Below, piece by piece: positions 42,275 through 50,608 of a stretch of 64,000 bases of DNA. The first letter of the stretch is position 1. Each line of letters starts with the position of its first letter. Made by a program: the position numbers and the translations under genes. A model generated the notes under the pieces. It ran no database searches and was not told the DNA's origin. It saw only the letters and a list, made by a program, of their open reading frames with translations. The DNA comes from Pseudomonas kribbensis. GTDB taxonomy: Bacteria; Pseudomonadota; Gammaproteobacteria; Pseudomonadales; Pseudomonadaceae. The stretch spans positions 372,001 through 436,000 of the forward strand of contig NZ_CP029608.1 of NCBI RefSeq assembly GCF_003352185.1, given 5' to 3'.

Positions 42275-42688
42275 ATGGTTGCTCACCTGATTGAATTTGC
42301 CACTAACCACTACATTCTTGTCGGTATCTTCGTCGTACTGCTGGCTTTGCTGCTGGCGCATACGGTGCAGGGCGGCGGTAAAAGCCTGAGCACGGGCGAG
42401 CTGACCGCACTGGTCAACAAGGAAGCCGGTGTGGTGGTGGACATCCGTCCGAGCAAGGAATACGCCGCCGGTCACATCGTTGGCGCGGTGAACATTCCCC
42501 AGGACAAACTGGCCGCCCGCATCGGCGAGCTGGAAAAGCACAAGGCCAAGACCATCATTCTGGTCGACGCCCTGGGCCAGACTGCCGGCACCCACGCCCG
42601 CGAGCTGATGAAATCCGGCTTCACCGCCGCCAAGCTGTCCGGCGGGATCTCCAGCTGGAAAGGCGACAACCTGCCGCTGGTGAAGTGA
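42275..42688 (+). CDS. Membrane-anchored rhodanese-like protein lacking the catalytic Cys
   Basis: This 137-residue protein starts at ATG 42275 and has one N-terminal membrane segment (YILVGIFVVLLALLLAHTV, about residues 13-31). A rhodanese fold then follows with VVDIRPSKEYAAGHIVGAVNIPQ (about 51-73) and GGISSWKGDNLPLVK at the end. The position where active rhodaneses carry the catalytic cysteine reads VDALGQTAG, so Asp stands in its place and sulfur transfer is not expected. The domain may bind a partner. It precedes grxC and secB by one and 54 bases, as in other Pseudomonas. Confidence 0.88.
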   Translation: MVAHLIEFATNHYILVGIFVVLLALLLAHTVQGGGKSLSTGELTALVNKEAGVVVDIRPSKEYAAGHIVGAVNIPQDKLAARIGELEKHKAKTIILVDALGQTAGTHARELMKSGFTAAKLSGGISSWKGDNLPLVK

Positions 42689-42689
42689 T

Positions 42690-42944
42690 ATGAGCGAAGT
42701 CATCGTCTACTCCAGCGATTACTGCCCTTACTGCTCGCGCGCCAAGTACCTGCTCGCGAACAAAGGCGTGGCCTTCGAAGAGATCAAGGTCGATGGCAAG
42801 CCGCAAGTGCGCGCCGCCATGGCCCAGAAGGCAGGACGCACGTCCGTGCCGCAGATCTGGATCGGCGACACCCACGTCGGCGGATGTGACGATTTGTACG
42901 CCCTGGAGCGCGCCGGCAAGCTCGACGCGCTGCTCAAGGCCTGA
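42690..42944 (+). CDS. grxC: Glutaredoxin 3
   Basis: This 84-residue glutaredoxin reduces disulfides using glutathione. The active site CPYC is at residues 12-15 ([15 protein letters not shown]), the cis-proline and TSVPQIW lie near 48-54, and the glutathione-binding GGCDDL is near 63-68. It begins two bases after the rhodanese stop region and is followed by secB, the arrangement seen also in P. aeruginosa. The length and motifs are complete. Confidence 0.97.
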   Translation: MSEVIVYSSDYCPYCSRAKYLLANKGVAFEEIKVDGKPQVRAAMAQKAGRTSVPQIWIGDTHVGGCDDLYALERAGKLDALLKA

Positions 42945-42997
42945 ACTGCTGCACCTCACCAAGAACCCAAAAGACCCAAGATCAGAAAGGATCTGAG

Positions 42998-43483
42998 ATG
43001 ACTGACCAACAGAACACTGCAGCCAGCGAAGAAGAAACCGCACCGCAATTCTCCTTGCAGCGCATCTACGTTCGCGACCTGTCCTTCGAAGCGCCGAAAA
43101 GCCCGGCGATCTTTCGCCAGCAGTGGGACCCGACCGTCGGTCTGGATCTGAACACCCGTCAGAAAGCGCTGGAAGGCGATTTCTACGAAGTCGTGCTGAC
43201 CCTGTCCGTGACCGTGAAAAACGGTGAAGAAGTCGCCTTCATCGCTGAAGTGCAACAGGCCGGTATCTTCCTGATCAAGAACCTGGACGCGGCTTCGATG
43301 AGCCACACTCTGGGTGCGTTCTGCCCGAACATCCTGTTCCCGTACGCTCGCGAAACCCTGGACAGCCTGGTGACCCGCGGTTCGTTCCCGGCCCTGATGC
43401 TGGCCCCGGTGAACTTCGACGCCCTGTACGCGCAAGAGCTGCAGCGCATGCAGGAAGCCGGCGAGACTCCGACCGTTCAGTAA
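42998..43483 (+). CDS. secB: Protein-export chaperone SecB
   Basis: SecB keeps preproteins unfolded and passes them to SecA. This 161-residue protein has the family pattern [22 protein letters not shown] (about residues 19-40), [15 protein letters not shown] strands, and the C-terminal [16 protein letters not shown] stretch, seen here as [38 protein letters not shown]. The last residues are acidic. AGAAAGGA precedes the ATG. A strong terminator follows, ending the rhodanese-grxC-secB operon. Confidence 0.97.
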   Translation: MTDQQNTAASEEETAPQFSLQRIYVRDLSFEAPKSPAIFRQQWDPTVGLDLNTRQKALEGDFYEVVLTLSVTVKNGEEVAFIAEVQQAGIFLIKNLDAASMSHTLGAFCPNILFPYARETLDSLVTRGSFPALMLAPVNFDALYAQELQRMQEAGETPTVQ

Positions 43484-43501
43484 GCGGTCGATGCAACAAC
43501 G

Positions 43502-43529
43502 AAAAAAGCGCCGTTACAGGCGCTTTTTT
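43502..43529. terminator. Bidirectional terminator between secB and trmL
   Basis: AAAAAAGCGCC (43502-43512) and GGCGCTTTTTT (43519-43529) form an 11-base stem with T-runs on both strands between the two convergent genes. Confidence 0.92.
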
Positions 43530-43544
43530 CATGGGCGGTGATCG

Positions 43545-44000
43545 TTACTTGAAGCCGTTCTGCCGCCACGCTTCGTACACGGCCACTGCCACGGTGTTGG
43601 ACAGGTTCAGGCTGCGGCAGCCCTCGCGCATCGGCAGGCGCAGGCGCTGTTCGGCGGGCAGCGCGTCCAGCACTTCCGGCGGCAGGCCACGGCTTTCCGG
43701 GCCGAAGATGAAGGCATCGCCCGGGACGAACGCGGCATCGTGAAACGGTCGCGAACCTTTGGTGGTGAAGGCGAACAGCCTTGGATGCCCAAGGCTTTCC
43801 AGGCAGCTGGCGAGGTCGGCGTGGCGTTGCAGCGTGGCGTACTCGTGGTAGTCGAGGCCGGCACGACGCAGGCGCTTGTCGTCCATTTCGAAGCCTAGCG
43901 GTTCGATCAAATGCAGGTGGCAGCCGCTGTTGGCGCACAGCCTGATAACGTTACCGGTGTTCGGTGGAATTTCCGGTTGAAAAAGGATGACGTGAAACAT
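43545..44000 (-). CDS. trmL: tRNA (cytidine/uridine-34-2'-O)-methyltransferase TrmL
   Basis: This 151-residue SPOUT methyltransferase modifies the wobble base of certain leucine tRNAs. The start is ATG 44000; a longer frame reads backwards into the neighbouring gene and is rejected. Family motifs are PEIPPNTGNVIRLCAN (about residues 9-24), FIFGPESRGLPPEVLD (about 95-110) and the knot motif LPMREGCRSLNLSNTVAVAVYEAWRQ (about 118-143). The start codon shares bases with that of the divergent membrane-protein gene at 43999. Confidence 0.94.
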   Translation of the reverse strand: MFHVILFQPEIPPNTGNVIRLCANSGCHLHLIEPLGFEMDDKRLRRAGLDYHEYATLQRHADLASCLESLGHPRLFAFTTKGSRPFHDAAFVPGDAFIFGPESRGLPPEVLDALPAEQRLRLPMREGCRSLNLSNTVAVAVYEAWRQNGFK

Positions 44001-44439
44001 GCACGGCTCCGAAGGTAAAGATGACGCGCATTCTACGCCGCCAGCCGACCCGCGTTCGAAACTATTCCCGCGAGTCATGGCTTCGCTGGCGATTTTCGGC
44101 CTGATGGTCGGGATGATGATCGGCCGTTTGACCACGCCTGACCCGAGCGTCCTGCAGCAGGTCGAGGTGATCGATGGCGGTCTGGCGGTCTGGTTCAACA
44201 ATGAGCCGAAGCTGCATGGCGAAATCGTCGATGGCACGCTCGCCCTGTTGTTTCAGGCCGAGGGCAAGGCACAAAAGGGCCAGCTGAAGCTCAACGGCAA
44301 GGACGTGAACTGGCGGACTCGGTTGAGTGACGGTGGGTTGCTGCTGACGGTGCTGGCGGCGCGGCCGCTGCAAGGGGAGTGGGCCGGCCAGGCGGTCGAT
44401 GACCGCTGGCGGCTGGAGATCCGTCTCCGGGAGCAATAA
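43999..44439 (+). CDS. Small inner-membrane protein divergent from trmL
   Basis: This 146-residue protein has a charged N-terminus, one membrane segment (VMASLAIFGLMVGMMIGRL, about residues 26-44) and a soluble, probably periplasmic domain with VIDGGLAVWFNNEPKLHGEIVDGTLALLFQAEG and WRLEIRLREQ. Its ATG overlaps the trmL ATG in the palindromic CATG (43998-44001), so ribosome-binding sites of both genes lie inside the partner's coding region. No family is recognised. The three-unit hairpin repeat follows directly. Confidence 0.75.
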   Translation: MHGSEGKDDAHSTPPADPRSKLFPRVMASLAIFGLMVGMMIGRLTTPDPSVLQQVEVIDGGLAVWFNNEPKLHGEIVDGTLALLFQAEGKAQKGQLKLNGKDVNWRTRLSDGGLLLTVLAARPLQGEWAGQAVDDRWRLEIRLREQ

Positions 44440-44652
44440 AAGAGGGAATCCCCGGCCTGCCTGTACCAAGGTTCCCGAAACGGGCGGGCTCATCGCACGG
44501 CGTGCTGAGCCGGTGTAAAGAAGGAACCCCTGACCTGCCTGTATCAAGGGCCCCAAAAGGGTGGACTCGTCGAGTCCGGTGTAAAGAGGGGAATCCCCGG
44601 CCTGCCTGTACCAAGGCCCCCGAAAGGGTGGGTGAATCGAATCACCTGAAAG
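44437..44652 (+). repeat. Three tandem imperfect units with predicted hairpins
   Basis: Three units begin at 44437, 44516 and 44582 and share GGAATCCCC-like starts, CCTGCCTGTAYCAAGG, and a CCCGAAAGGG-type stem with a purine-rich tetraloop. Each ends in its own hairpin with a different stem: GGCTCA/TGAGCC, GGACTC/GAGTCC and GGTGA/TCACC. The differing but paired stems suggest selection on RNA or DNA folding. The array follows the membrane-protein gene and precedes a terminator at 44713, so it is probably transcribed as a 3' tail or separate small RNA. Confidence 0.7.
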
Positions 44653-44712
44653 GGTTGTTGCAGGGGGCGTGCCAGTTTTTATCGTTTTGAAACAAAAAAG
44701 CCCGACATAATG

Positions 44713-44748
44713 ACGAAGGCCCCGTAATACGGGGCCTTCGTCTTTTCG
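44713..44748 (+). terminator. Terminator after the hairpin repeat
   Basis: ACGAAGGCCCCGT (44713-44725) and ACGGGGCCTTCGT (44729-44741) pair with a three-base loop; CTTTT follows on the plus strand. It closes transcripts from the membrane-protein gene and repeat, facing ntrC. Confidence 0.8.
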
Positions 44749-44849
44749 CTAGATGGTTTTTTCAGCGTGTTGCGATACAAGGTTGAGTCAGCAACCGTGC
44801 CCGATTACGGGTCACGGTGCCTTGCGGCGGTGCAGGCCGGCACTGAATC

Positions 44850-46286
44850 TCAGCCTTCATCACCCTCGTCGTCATCCCCGCCATCGACCTTCATGCCGAG
44901 CTCCTTGATCTTGCGGGTCAAGGTGTTGCGGCCCCAGCCCAGCAGCACCGCAGCGTCACGACGACGCCCGGCTGTGTGCTTCAACGCCGTCTCGATCATG
45001 ATCCGCTCGAACGCCGGCACCGCGCTGTCGAGCAGGCTCGACTGGCCACGTGCCAAGGCCTGGTCGGCCCACTGGCGCAGTGCCTGTTCCCAGTTGGTCA
45101 CCGGTGCAGAATCCTGCGGCAGGCTCAGCAGTTCCGGCGGCAGGTCGCCGATGTGCACTTCACGCCCGGACGCCATCACCGTGATCCAGCGGCAGGTGTT
45201 TTCCAGCTGCCGGACGTTGCCCGGCCATGGCAGGTTCTTCAGGTATTCCTCGGTCTCGCTTTTCAGCAACTTCGGCTCCACCGCCAGTTCTTGCGCGGCG
45301 CGGCTGAGGAAGTGCTTGGCGAGGGTCGGGATGTCTTCGCGACGGTCCGACAGGCGCGGGATGTGGATGCGGATCACGTTGAGGCGGTGGAACAAATCCT
45401 CACGGAATTTCCCGGCGTGAACCAGGGTTTCCAGATTCTGGTGAGTCGCCGCGATGATCCGCACATCGACCTTGACCGGCACGTGCCCGCCAACGCGATA
45501 GAACTCGCCGTCGGCCAGCACCCGCAGCAGTCGGGTCTGGGTATCTGCCGGCATGTCGCCGATTTCATCGAGGAACAGCGTGCCGCCATCGGCCTGTTCG
45601 AAACGCCCGCGTCGCAGGTTGGCTGCGCCGGTGAACGCGCCTTTCTCGTGGCCGAACAGCTCGGATTCCATCAGGTCCTTCGGGATCGCCGCCATGTTCA
45701 GCGCAATGAACGGCGAGGCCGCCCGTGGGCTGTGGCGGTGCAGGGCGTGAGCCACCAGTTCTTTACCGGTACCGGATTCGCCGTTGATCAACACCGTGAT
45801 GTTGGAGTGGCTCAGGCGCCCGATGGCGCGAAACACTTCCTGCATCGCCGGCGCTTCGCCGATGATTTCCGGGGTGCGGGTCAGGGCCGGCACCACTTCC
45901 AGGCCTTGCTGCTCCTGGGCGTGCTGGTTGGCGCGCTTGACCAGCGACACCGCTTCGTCGACGTCGAACGGCTTGGGCAGGTATTCGAACGCGCCGCCCT
46001 GATAGGAGGCGACAGCGCTGTCCAGATCGGAGTGTGCGGTCATGATGATGACCGGCAGTCGTGGGTGCTGCTCGCGAATCCGCGCCAGAAGATCCAGACC
46101 GCTGGCACCCGGCATGCGGATGTCGGAGATGATCACGTCCGGCTGCTGGCGGGCCAGGCGGCTCATCACGCCATCGGCACTGTCGAAGCTCTGGGTGGTC
46201 ATGCCTTCCTGTTGCAGGGCTTTTTCCAGGACCCAGCGGATAGAACGGTCGTCATCGACGATCCACACGGTTTCACTACGGCTCAT
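44850..46286 (-). CDS. ntrC: Nitrogen regulator NtrC
   Basis: This 478-residue sigma-54 activator responds to nitrogen limitation. The receiver domain (residues 1-120) has the phosphoacceptor Asp 54 region DVIISDIRMPG. The central AAA+ domain, about 140-375, has Walker A GESGTGKE, the GAFTGA loop (in HEKGAFTGAANLRRGRFEQADGGTLFLDEIGDMP) that contacts sigma-54, and a Walker B. The C-terminal helix-turn-helix is AGRRRDAAVLLGWGRNTLTRKIKELG. It overlaps ntrB by four bases. It should drive the glnA promoter found at 50377. Confidence 0.96.
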   Translation of the reverse strand: MSRSETVWIVDDDRSIRWVLEKALQQEGMTTQSFDSADGVMSRLARQQPDVIISDIRMPGASGLDLLARIREQHPRLPVIIMTAHSDLDSAVASYQGGAFEYLPKPFDVDEAVSLVKRANQHAQEQQGLEVVPALTRTPEIIGEAPAMQEVFRAIGRLSHSNITVLINGESGTGKELVAHALHRHSPRAASPFIALNMAAIPKDLMESELFGHEKGAFTGAANLRRGRFEQADGGTLFLDEIGDMPADTQTRLLRVLADGEFYRVGGHVPVKVDVRIIAATHQNLETLVHAGKFREDLFHRLNVIRIHIPRLSDRREDIPTLAKHFLSRAAQELAVEPKLLKSETEEYLKNLPWPGNVRQLENTCRWITVMASGREVHIGDLPPELLSLPQDSAPVTNWEQALRQWADQALARGQSSLLDSAVPAFERIMIETALKHTAGRRRDAAVLLGWGRNTLTRKIKELGMKVDGGDDDEGDEG

Positions 46287-47368
46287 GTCGATGTGGCTCC
46301 TTGTTCCAGTGGCAGAAAGATCGAGAAGGTGGTGTGGCCTGGATGGCTGTCACACTCGATCAGGCCCTGATGCTGGCTGATGATGTTCTGGGTGATGGCC
46401 AGGCCGAGTCCGGTACCGTCCGGACGTCCGCTGACCATGGGAAAGAAAATGGTTTCCTGGAGTTCCGCCGGAATCCCCGGGCCGTTGTCGATGATCTCGA
46501 TCTTGGTCACCAGACGATGGCGGATATGGCCGATGGTGAACTGGCGCATGGCGCGGGTGCGCAGGCTGATGCGGCCCAGGCGCAACTCGTTCTGACTGCT
46601 GATGGCCTGCATTGCGTTGCGCACGATGTTCAGCACGGCCTGAATCATTTGCTCGCGGTCGATCAGCACGTCCGGAATGCTCGGGTCGTAATCGCGCACC
46701 AGGGTGATGCAACCCTGGCTTTCGGCCTCGACCAGCTGGCAGACGCGCTCCAGCACTTCGTGGACGTTGCACAGGGCCAATGACGGCAGTTTGTTCGAGC
46801 CCAGCATGCGGTCGACCAGATTGCGCAGGCGGTCGGCCTCTTCGATGATCACGTTGGTGTAGTCGCGCAGGCTGTCTTCCGGCAGTTCCCGGGCCAGCAA
46901 TTGCGCGGCGCCACGGATGCCGCCCAGCGGATTCTTGATCTCGTGGGCGAGGCCGCGCACCAGCATCTTGCTGGTTTCCTGCTTGGACAGTTGCGCCTCT
47001 TCCTTGGTGATCCGCAGCAAGCGATCGCGTGGGTGAACCTCCAGCAACAACAGGGTCGCGCCGCTGCTCAGGATCGGTGTCACCGCGTAGTCCACGGTCA
47101 GGGTCTGGCCGGTGAGGGCGGTGAGCATCGCTTCGCGCTTGGTGAACGGGTGCGCCTGTTCCACCGCCTGGCGCAACGAATTGAGCGCCTCGGTGGATTC
47201 GGTGAACAGCTCGCTGATGAACTGGCCATGGCTGCGCTGACCGCTGATGGCCAGCAGCATCTCCGCCGCCGGGTTCATGTACTCAAGGCGCAATTCGGCG
47301 TCGAGCAGGATGGTGGCGGTGGTCAGGTTGTCGAGCAGCAATCGGTGGAGTGCGTCGCTTATGGTCAT
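46283..47368 (-). CDS. ntrB: Nitrogen sensor kinase NtrB
   Basis: This 361-residue cytoplasmic histidine kinase/phosphatase phosphorylates NtrC and responds to PII. The start is ATG 47368, chosen because GAGG precedes it; the frame to 47587 is not supported. A PAS domain (about residues 8-115: LLDNLTTATILLDAELRLEYMNPAAEMLL) precedes the phosphoacceptor histidine in RGLAHEIKNPLGGIRGAAQLL (about 137-157). The ATPase core has DNGPGIPAELQETIFFPMVSGRPDGTGLGLAI (about 288-319). It forms an operon with ntrC. Confidence 0.95.
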   Translation of the reverse strand: MTISDALHRLLLDNLTTATILLDAELRLEYMNPAAEMLLAISGQRSHGQFISELFTESTEALNSLRQAVEQAHPFTKREAMLTALTGQTLTVDYAVTPILSSGATLLLLEVHPRDRLLRITKEEAQLSKQETSKMLVRGLAHEIKNPLGGIRGAAQLLARELPEDSLRDYTNVIIEEADRLRNLVDRMLGSNKLPSLALCNVHEVLERVCQLVEAESQGCITLVRDYDPSIPDVLIDREQMIQAVLNIVRNAMQAISSQNELRLGRISLRTRAMRQFTIGHIRHRLVTKIEIIDNGPGIPAELQETIFFPMVSGRPDGTGLGLAITQNIISQHQGLIECDSHPGHTTFSIFLPLEQGATST

Positions 47369-47599
47369 CAGGACCTCTTTTGGAGCAAGGCGTGCGCGAG
47401 AAACGAAGCGCCGGTGCGAGGAAAATGCAAAAACCAAACCAAGGCTCCGAAAAGAAGCGTTCATCCCCTGAAACGGGCGTTTGACGCTCGTTTGCGTGGC
47501 GATCAGCCGGCCCTGGCGGGTACTTTCGAACCAAAATGGGTTGGATTGTGAGTGCGGTGCAGACTGTTGCACCAATATAGTGCGCAAAGCTGAACGGCG

Positions 47600-48223
47600 T
47601 TAGAAGAAACGCAGGAAGGGGTTTTTCGGTTCGACAGGTTTGTCTTTCAGCGGGCATTCCGGGCGCACACCGTAGTCGTCGGTAGTGCAGGGTTTGACTT
47701 GGCGTTTCTGCGCCAGCGAAATGCGCTGCATATGGAACGGCTGATTGGCCGTGCGTTCGACGATGCGGTCCTGCGCATCAAGGATCTCCACCGACAGGTT
47801 ATGGCTGCCGCGATCAATATTGCTCAGCGGGAACACCGGGCTCAATCCGGGTTCGCCGGTGGGCTGGCCGTCCAGCAACAGGCGATAGCGATGACCTTTT
47901 TGCAGTCCGGGTTCGCTGGTGATGCTGACGATCAATTCGCCGGCGCTGCTGCGAATGGTCGCGTCCGGCTCGGGAACCAGCACTCGCAGCATGTCGTAGC
48001 GGAACAGCGGTTGCTCCGGTGATTTTTTCGCCGTGGTGATGGGCGCCGCCCCGGTCGGGTTCGAGGCCATGCGATTGCTGGTGGCCAGCGGTACACGCTT
48101 GGCGTTGCCGCGTGGCTGGTCGGTGTAGACCCGATTGCCCTGCGAATCGACATACGTAAAGACCTCGGCGGATGCGCCAAGCGCAAACAGAGCCAGACAC
48201 AAGGCAATCAATCCGCGAGTCAT
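47600..48223 (-). CDS. DUF4124 periplasmic protein
   Basis: This 207-residue protein has a signal peptide (LIALCLALFALGASA, cleavage about residue 19) and an N-terminal DUF4124 domain, VFTYVDSQGNRVYTDQPRGNAKRV (about 21-44), the small beta motif of periplasmic proteins that is often found beside glnA/ntrBC in Pseudomonas. A second beta-rich domain follows (ISITSEPGLQKGHRYRLLLDG and DRGSHNLSVEILDAQDRIVERT). It overlaps the second DUF4124 gene by four bases. Function unknown. Confidence 0.87.
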   Translation of the reverse strand: MTRGLIALCLALFALGASAEVFTYVDSQGNRVYTDQPRGNAKRVPLATSNRMASNPTGAAPITTAKKSPEQPLFRYDMLRVLVPEPDATIRSSAGELIVSITSEPGLQKGHRYRLLLDGQPTGEPGLSPVFPLSNIDRGSHNLSVEILDAQDRIVERTANQPFHMQRISLAQKRQVKPCTTDDYGVRPECPLKDKPVEPKNPFLRFF

Positions 48224-48729
48224 GGCTTGTGCACCCGCTGTACGGTGAACACCACTGACGGACTCTGTTGAATGACCGCTTCGCCATCGATCACCTGAAC
48301 CGCCAGCCGATGCTCGCCCCGGTCGACGTTCACCAGTTGCAGGATCGGCACGTTGCTCGGCTGACCATAAGGCGCGTCGTCCAGCAGCAGGCGCAATTGG
48401 TGCGGCGGTTGCAGGCGCGGCTTGATCAGCACGTTGACGGTGAACGTGCCGTTGTTGGCGCGCAGGGCTTCTTCGGTGGGCAGGCCGGTCAGTTCCAGCA
48501 CTTCATAGGCATTTCGTGCCGGCGCCCGACTGGCCGTGTCTGAGGGTGGCGCGCTCGGTGCCTGAGGCTGGACGCTGTTGAGCGGCGGCAACTCCACCGG
48601 CTGCGCCTTAACGCCGTCCGGCGAATGATCGCTGTACACCGTGTTGCCGTTGGCGTCGGTGTACTTGTAGATCTGCGCAGCGGCGGGCAGGGCGATCAGC
48701 AGCAGGATGTAGAGAAAGGTACGACCCAT
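48220..48729 (-). CDS. DUF4124 periplasmic protein (second copy)
   Basis: This 169-residue protein starts at ATG 48729; the frame to 48849 crosses the glnA terminator and is rejected. It has a signal peptide (LYILLLIALPAAAQ) and a DUF4124 motif, IYKYTDANGNTVYSDHSPDGVK (about 20-41), then a beta-rich domain with VNVLIKPRLQPPHQLRLLLDD and DRGEHRLAVQVIDGEAVIQQSP, parallel to that of the adjacent gene. The pair clearly arose by duplication. A 144-base gap separates it from the glnA stop. Function unknown. Confidence 0.87.
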   Translation of the reverse strand: MGRTFLYILLLIALPAAAQIYKYTDANGNTVYSDHSPDGVKAQPVELPPLNSVQPQAPSAPPSDTASRAPARNAYEVLELTGLPTEEALRANNGTFTVNVLIKPRLQPPHQLRLLLDDAPYGQPSNVPILQLVNVDRGEHRLAVQVIDGEAVIQQSPSVVFTVQRVHKP

Positions 48730-48811
48730 GAAATCGACCGGAAACGAAAACGATGGGTTGCAGCATAGGCCAGTCAGGCGGGGATGGCTCGGACGGTAAA
48801 CATCCGGCCAA

Positions 48812-48837
48812 TAAAAAAGGCCTCCCGAAGGAGGCCT
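48812..48837 (-). terminator. Terminator of glnA
   Basis: AGGCCTCC (48818-48825) and GGAGGCCT (48830-48837) pair around a CGAA tetraloop; on the minus strand T residues follow (complement of A at 48812-48817). Confidence 0.88.
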
Positions 48838-48873
48838 CTCTTTTGTCACGCCGCGTAGCGCAGCGCTACCGGA

Positions 48874-50280
48874 TCAGCAGCTGTAGTACAGCTCATATTC
48901 CAGTGGGTGTACGAAGGTGCGGACCTTGATTTCTTCTTCGGATTTCAGCGCGATGTAGGCATCGATGAAGTCGTCGGAGAACACGCCGCCCTTGGTCAGG
49001 AACGCGCGGCCCTTGTCCAGCTCTTCCAGCGCTTCTTTCAGGCTGCCGCAAACTTGCGGGATCTCTTTCGCCTCTTCAGGCGGCAGGTCGTACAGGTTTT
49101 TGTCAGCCGCATCGCCTGGGTGGATCTTGTTCTGGATACCGTCCAGACCAGCCATCAGCAGTGCTGCGAAAGCCAGGTACGGGTTGGCAGCCGGATCCGG
49201 GAAACGTGCTTCGATACGACGGCCGCGTGGGCTGTTGACGTAAGGAATACGGATCGAGGCGGAACGGTTGCGAGCCGAGTAGGCCAGCATCACCGGAGCT
49301 TCGAAGCCTGGCACCAGACGCTTGTAGGAGTTGGTGGCCGGGTTGGTGAAGCCGTTCAGGGCCTTACCGTGCTTGATGATACCGCCGATGAAGTACAGGG
49401 CGGTTTCGGACAGGCCGGCATAACCTTCACCAGCGAAGGTGTTCTTGCCATCTTTGGCGATGGACATGTGAACGTGCATACCCGAACCGTTATCGCCGTA
49501 CAGAGGCTTCGGCATGAAGGTCGCGGTGCGGCCATAGGCATCGGCCACGTTGTGTACAACGTATTTCAGAGTCTGAACTTCGTCAGCTTTCTTCACCAGG
49601 GTGTTGAACTTGACACCAATTTCGTTTTGACCGGCAGTTGCCACTTCGTGGTGGTGAACTTCAACGGTCTGACCCATTTCTTCCAGTGCGTTGCACATGG
49701 CGGTACGGATTTCGTGGTCGTGGTCGAACGGCGGAACCGGGAAGTAGCCGCCTTTTACGCCTGGACGGTGGCCCTTGTTGCCGCCTTCCACGTCCTGGTC
49801 GGACATCCACGAGCCTTGCTCGGAGTAGATCTTGAACATCGAACCGGAGATGTCGGACTTGAACTTCACTTCGTCGAAGATGAAGAACTCAGGCTCTGGA
49901 CCGGCGAATACGGTGTCGCCGATACCGGTGGTCTTCAGGTATTCCTCGGCGCGGTGGGCGATGGCGCGCGGGTCGCGATCGTAACCTTGCATGGTCGAAG
50001 GTTCGATGATGTCGCAGACCAGGATCAGGGTCGGCTCTTCGGTGAACGGGTCCAGAACGGCGGTTTCGTCGTCCGGCAGCAGGATCATGTCGGAGGCTTC
50101 GATGCCTTTCCAGCCAGCGATGGAGGAACCGTCGAACATCTTGCCAACTTCGAAGAAGTCGTCTTCCAGCGCATCGCGAGCCGGCATGGTCACGTGGTGC
50201 TGAGTGCCTTTGGTGTCCGTGAAGCGCAGATCAATCCACTTGACGTCATGATCTTTGATGAGTTGAACCGACTTCGACAT
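48874..50280 (-). CDS. glnA: Glutamine synthetase, type I
   Basis: This 468-residue ATP-dependent enzyme makes glutamine from glutamate and ammonia, the main entry of nitrogen. The substrate and ATP motifs are [17 protein letters not shown] (about residues 50-66), [20 protein letters not shown] (about 208-227), and [16 protein letters not shown] (about 257-272). The adenylylation tyrosine is in [10 protein letters not shown] (about 395-404), so the enzyme should be controlled by GlnE as well as by NtrC. A ribosome-binding site, GGAGG, precedes the ATG. A sigma-54 promoter lies upstream. Confidence 0.97.
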   Translation of the reverse strand: MSKSVQLIKDHDVKWIDLRFTDTKGTQHHVTMPARDALEDDFFEVGKMFDGSSIAGWKGIEASDMILLPDDETAVLDPFTEEPTLILVCDIIEPSTMQGYDRDPRAIAHRAEEYLKTTGIGDTVFAGPEPEFFIFDEVKFKSDISGSMFKIYSEQGSWMSDQDVEGGNKGHRPGVKGGYFPVPPFDHDHEIRTAMCNALEEMGQTVEVHHHEVATAGQNEIGVKFNTLVKKADEVQTLKYVVHNVADAYGRTATFMPKPLYGDNGSGMHVHMSIAKDGKNTFAGEGYAGLSETALYFIGGIIKHGKALNGFTNPATNSYKRLVPGFEAPVMLAYSARNRSASIRIPYVNSPRGRRIEARFPDPAANPYLAFAALLMAGLDGIQNKIHPGDAADKNLYDLPPEEAKEIPQVCGSLKEALEELDKGRAFLTKGGVFSDDFIDAYIALKSEEEIKVRTFVHPLEYELYYSC

Positions 50281-50376
50281 AGTGTCCTCCGGGTGGCTTA
50301 GGGCTGGTAGTGGATGCCCTTAAATGTTGGTGATGCCGGCGCGAATACTCTGCCAAGGCAACCTGCCTCACAAGGG

Positions 50377-50392
50377 AGCAAATTGCATGCCA
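50377..50392 (-). promoter_or_regulatory. Sigma-54 promoter of glnA
   Basis: Read on the minus strand, TGGCATGCAATTTGCT carries the -24 GG and -12 GC elements exactly ten bases apart and matches the TGGCAYG-N4-TTGCW consensus. Transcription would begin near 50365, giving a leader of about 85 bases before the glnA ATG at 50280. Confidence 0.88.
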
Positions 50393-50495
50393 GTGCCCCA
50401 GCATGGGTTTTTTGCCCCAAATTCACGCTTATTAAGGTGCGAAACGCATAAAGGCTGAAAATCTCGCCCTTTAATGTAGCGCCATAAGTCGAAAA

Positions 50496-50512
50496 TGACC
50501 CGTTTTGGTGCA
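50496..50512 (-). promoter_or_regulatory. Candidate NtrC enhancer site for glnA
   Basis: Read on the minus strand, TGCACCAAAACGGGTCA keeps the left NtrC half-site TGCACCA exactly and the right half partly. It lies about 105 bases upstream of the -24 element, the normal enhancer distance. Confidence 0.6.
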
Positions 50513-50608
50513 TGCAAAACCTTCTGCACATTAACTGGTTAAACCTTGAGCAATTTCCGCTATAATCCGCGCCCCCCTTTTTCGGCTGGCCCAGCGCGCG
50601 CTGTTTTC

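Noticed and set aside
44437..44652. CRISPR-like reading of the tandem units
   Set aside because: Only three imperfect units of unequal length and no spacers or cas genes; the variable parts are themselves hairpins.
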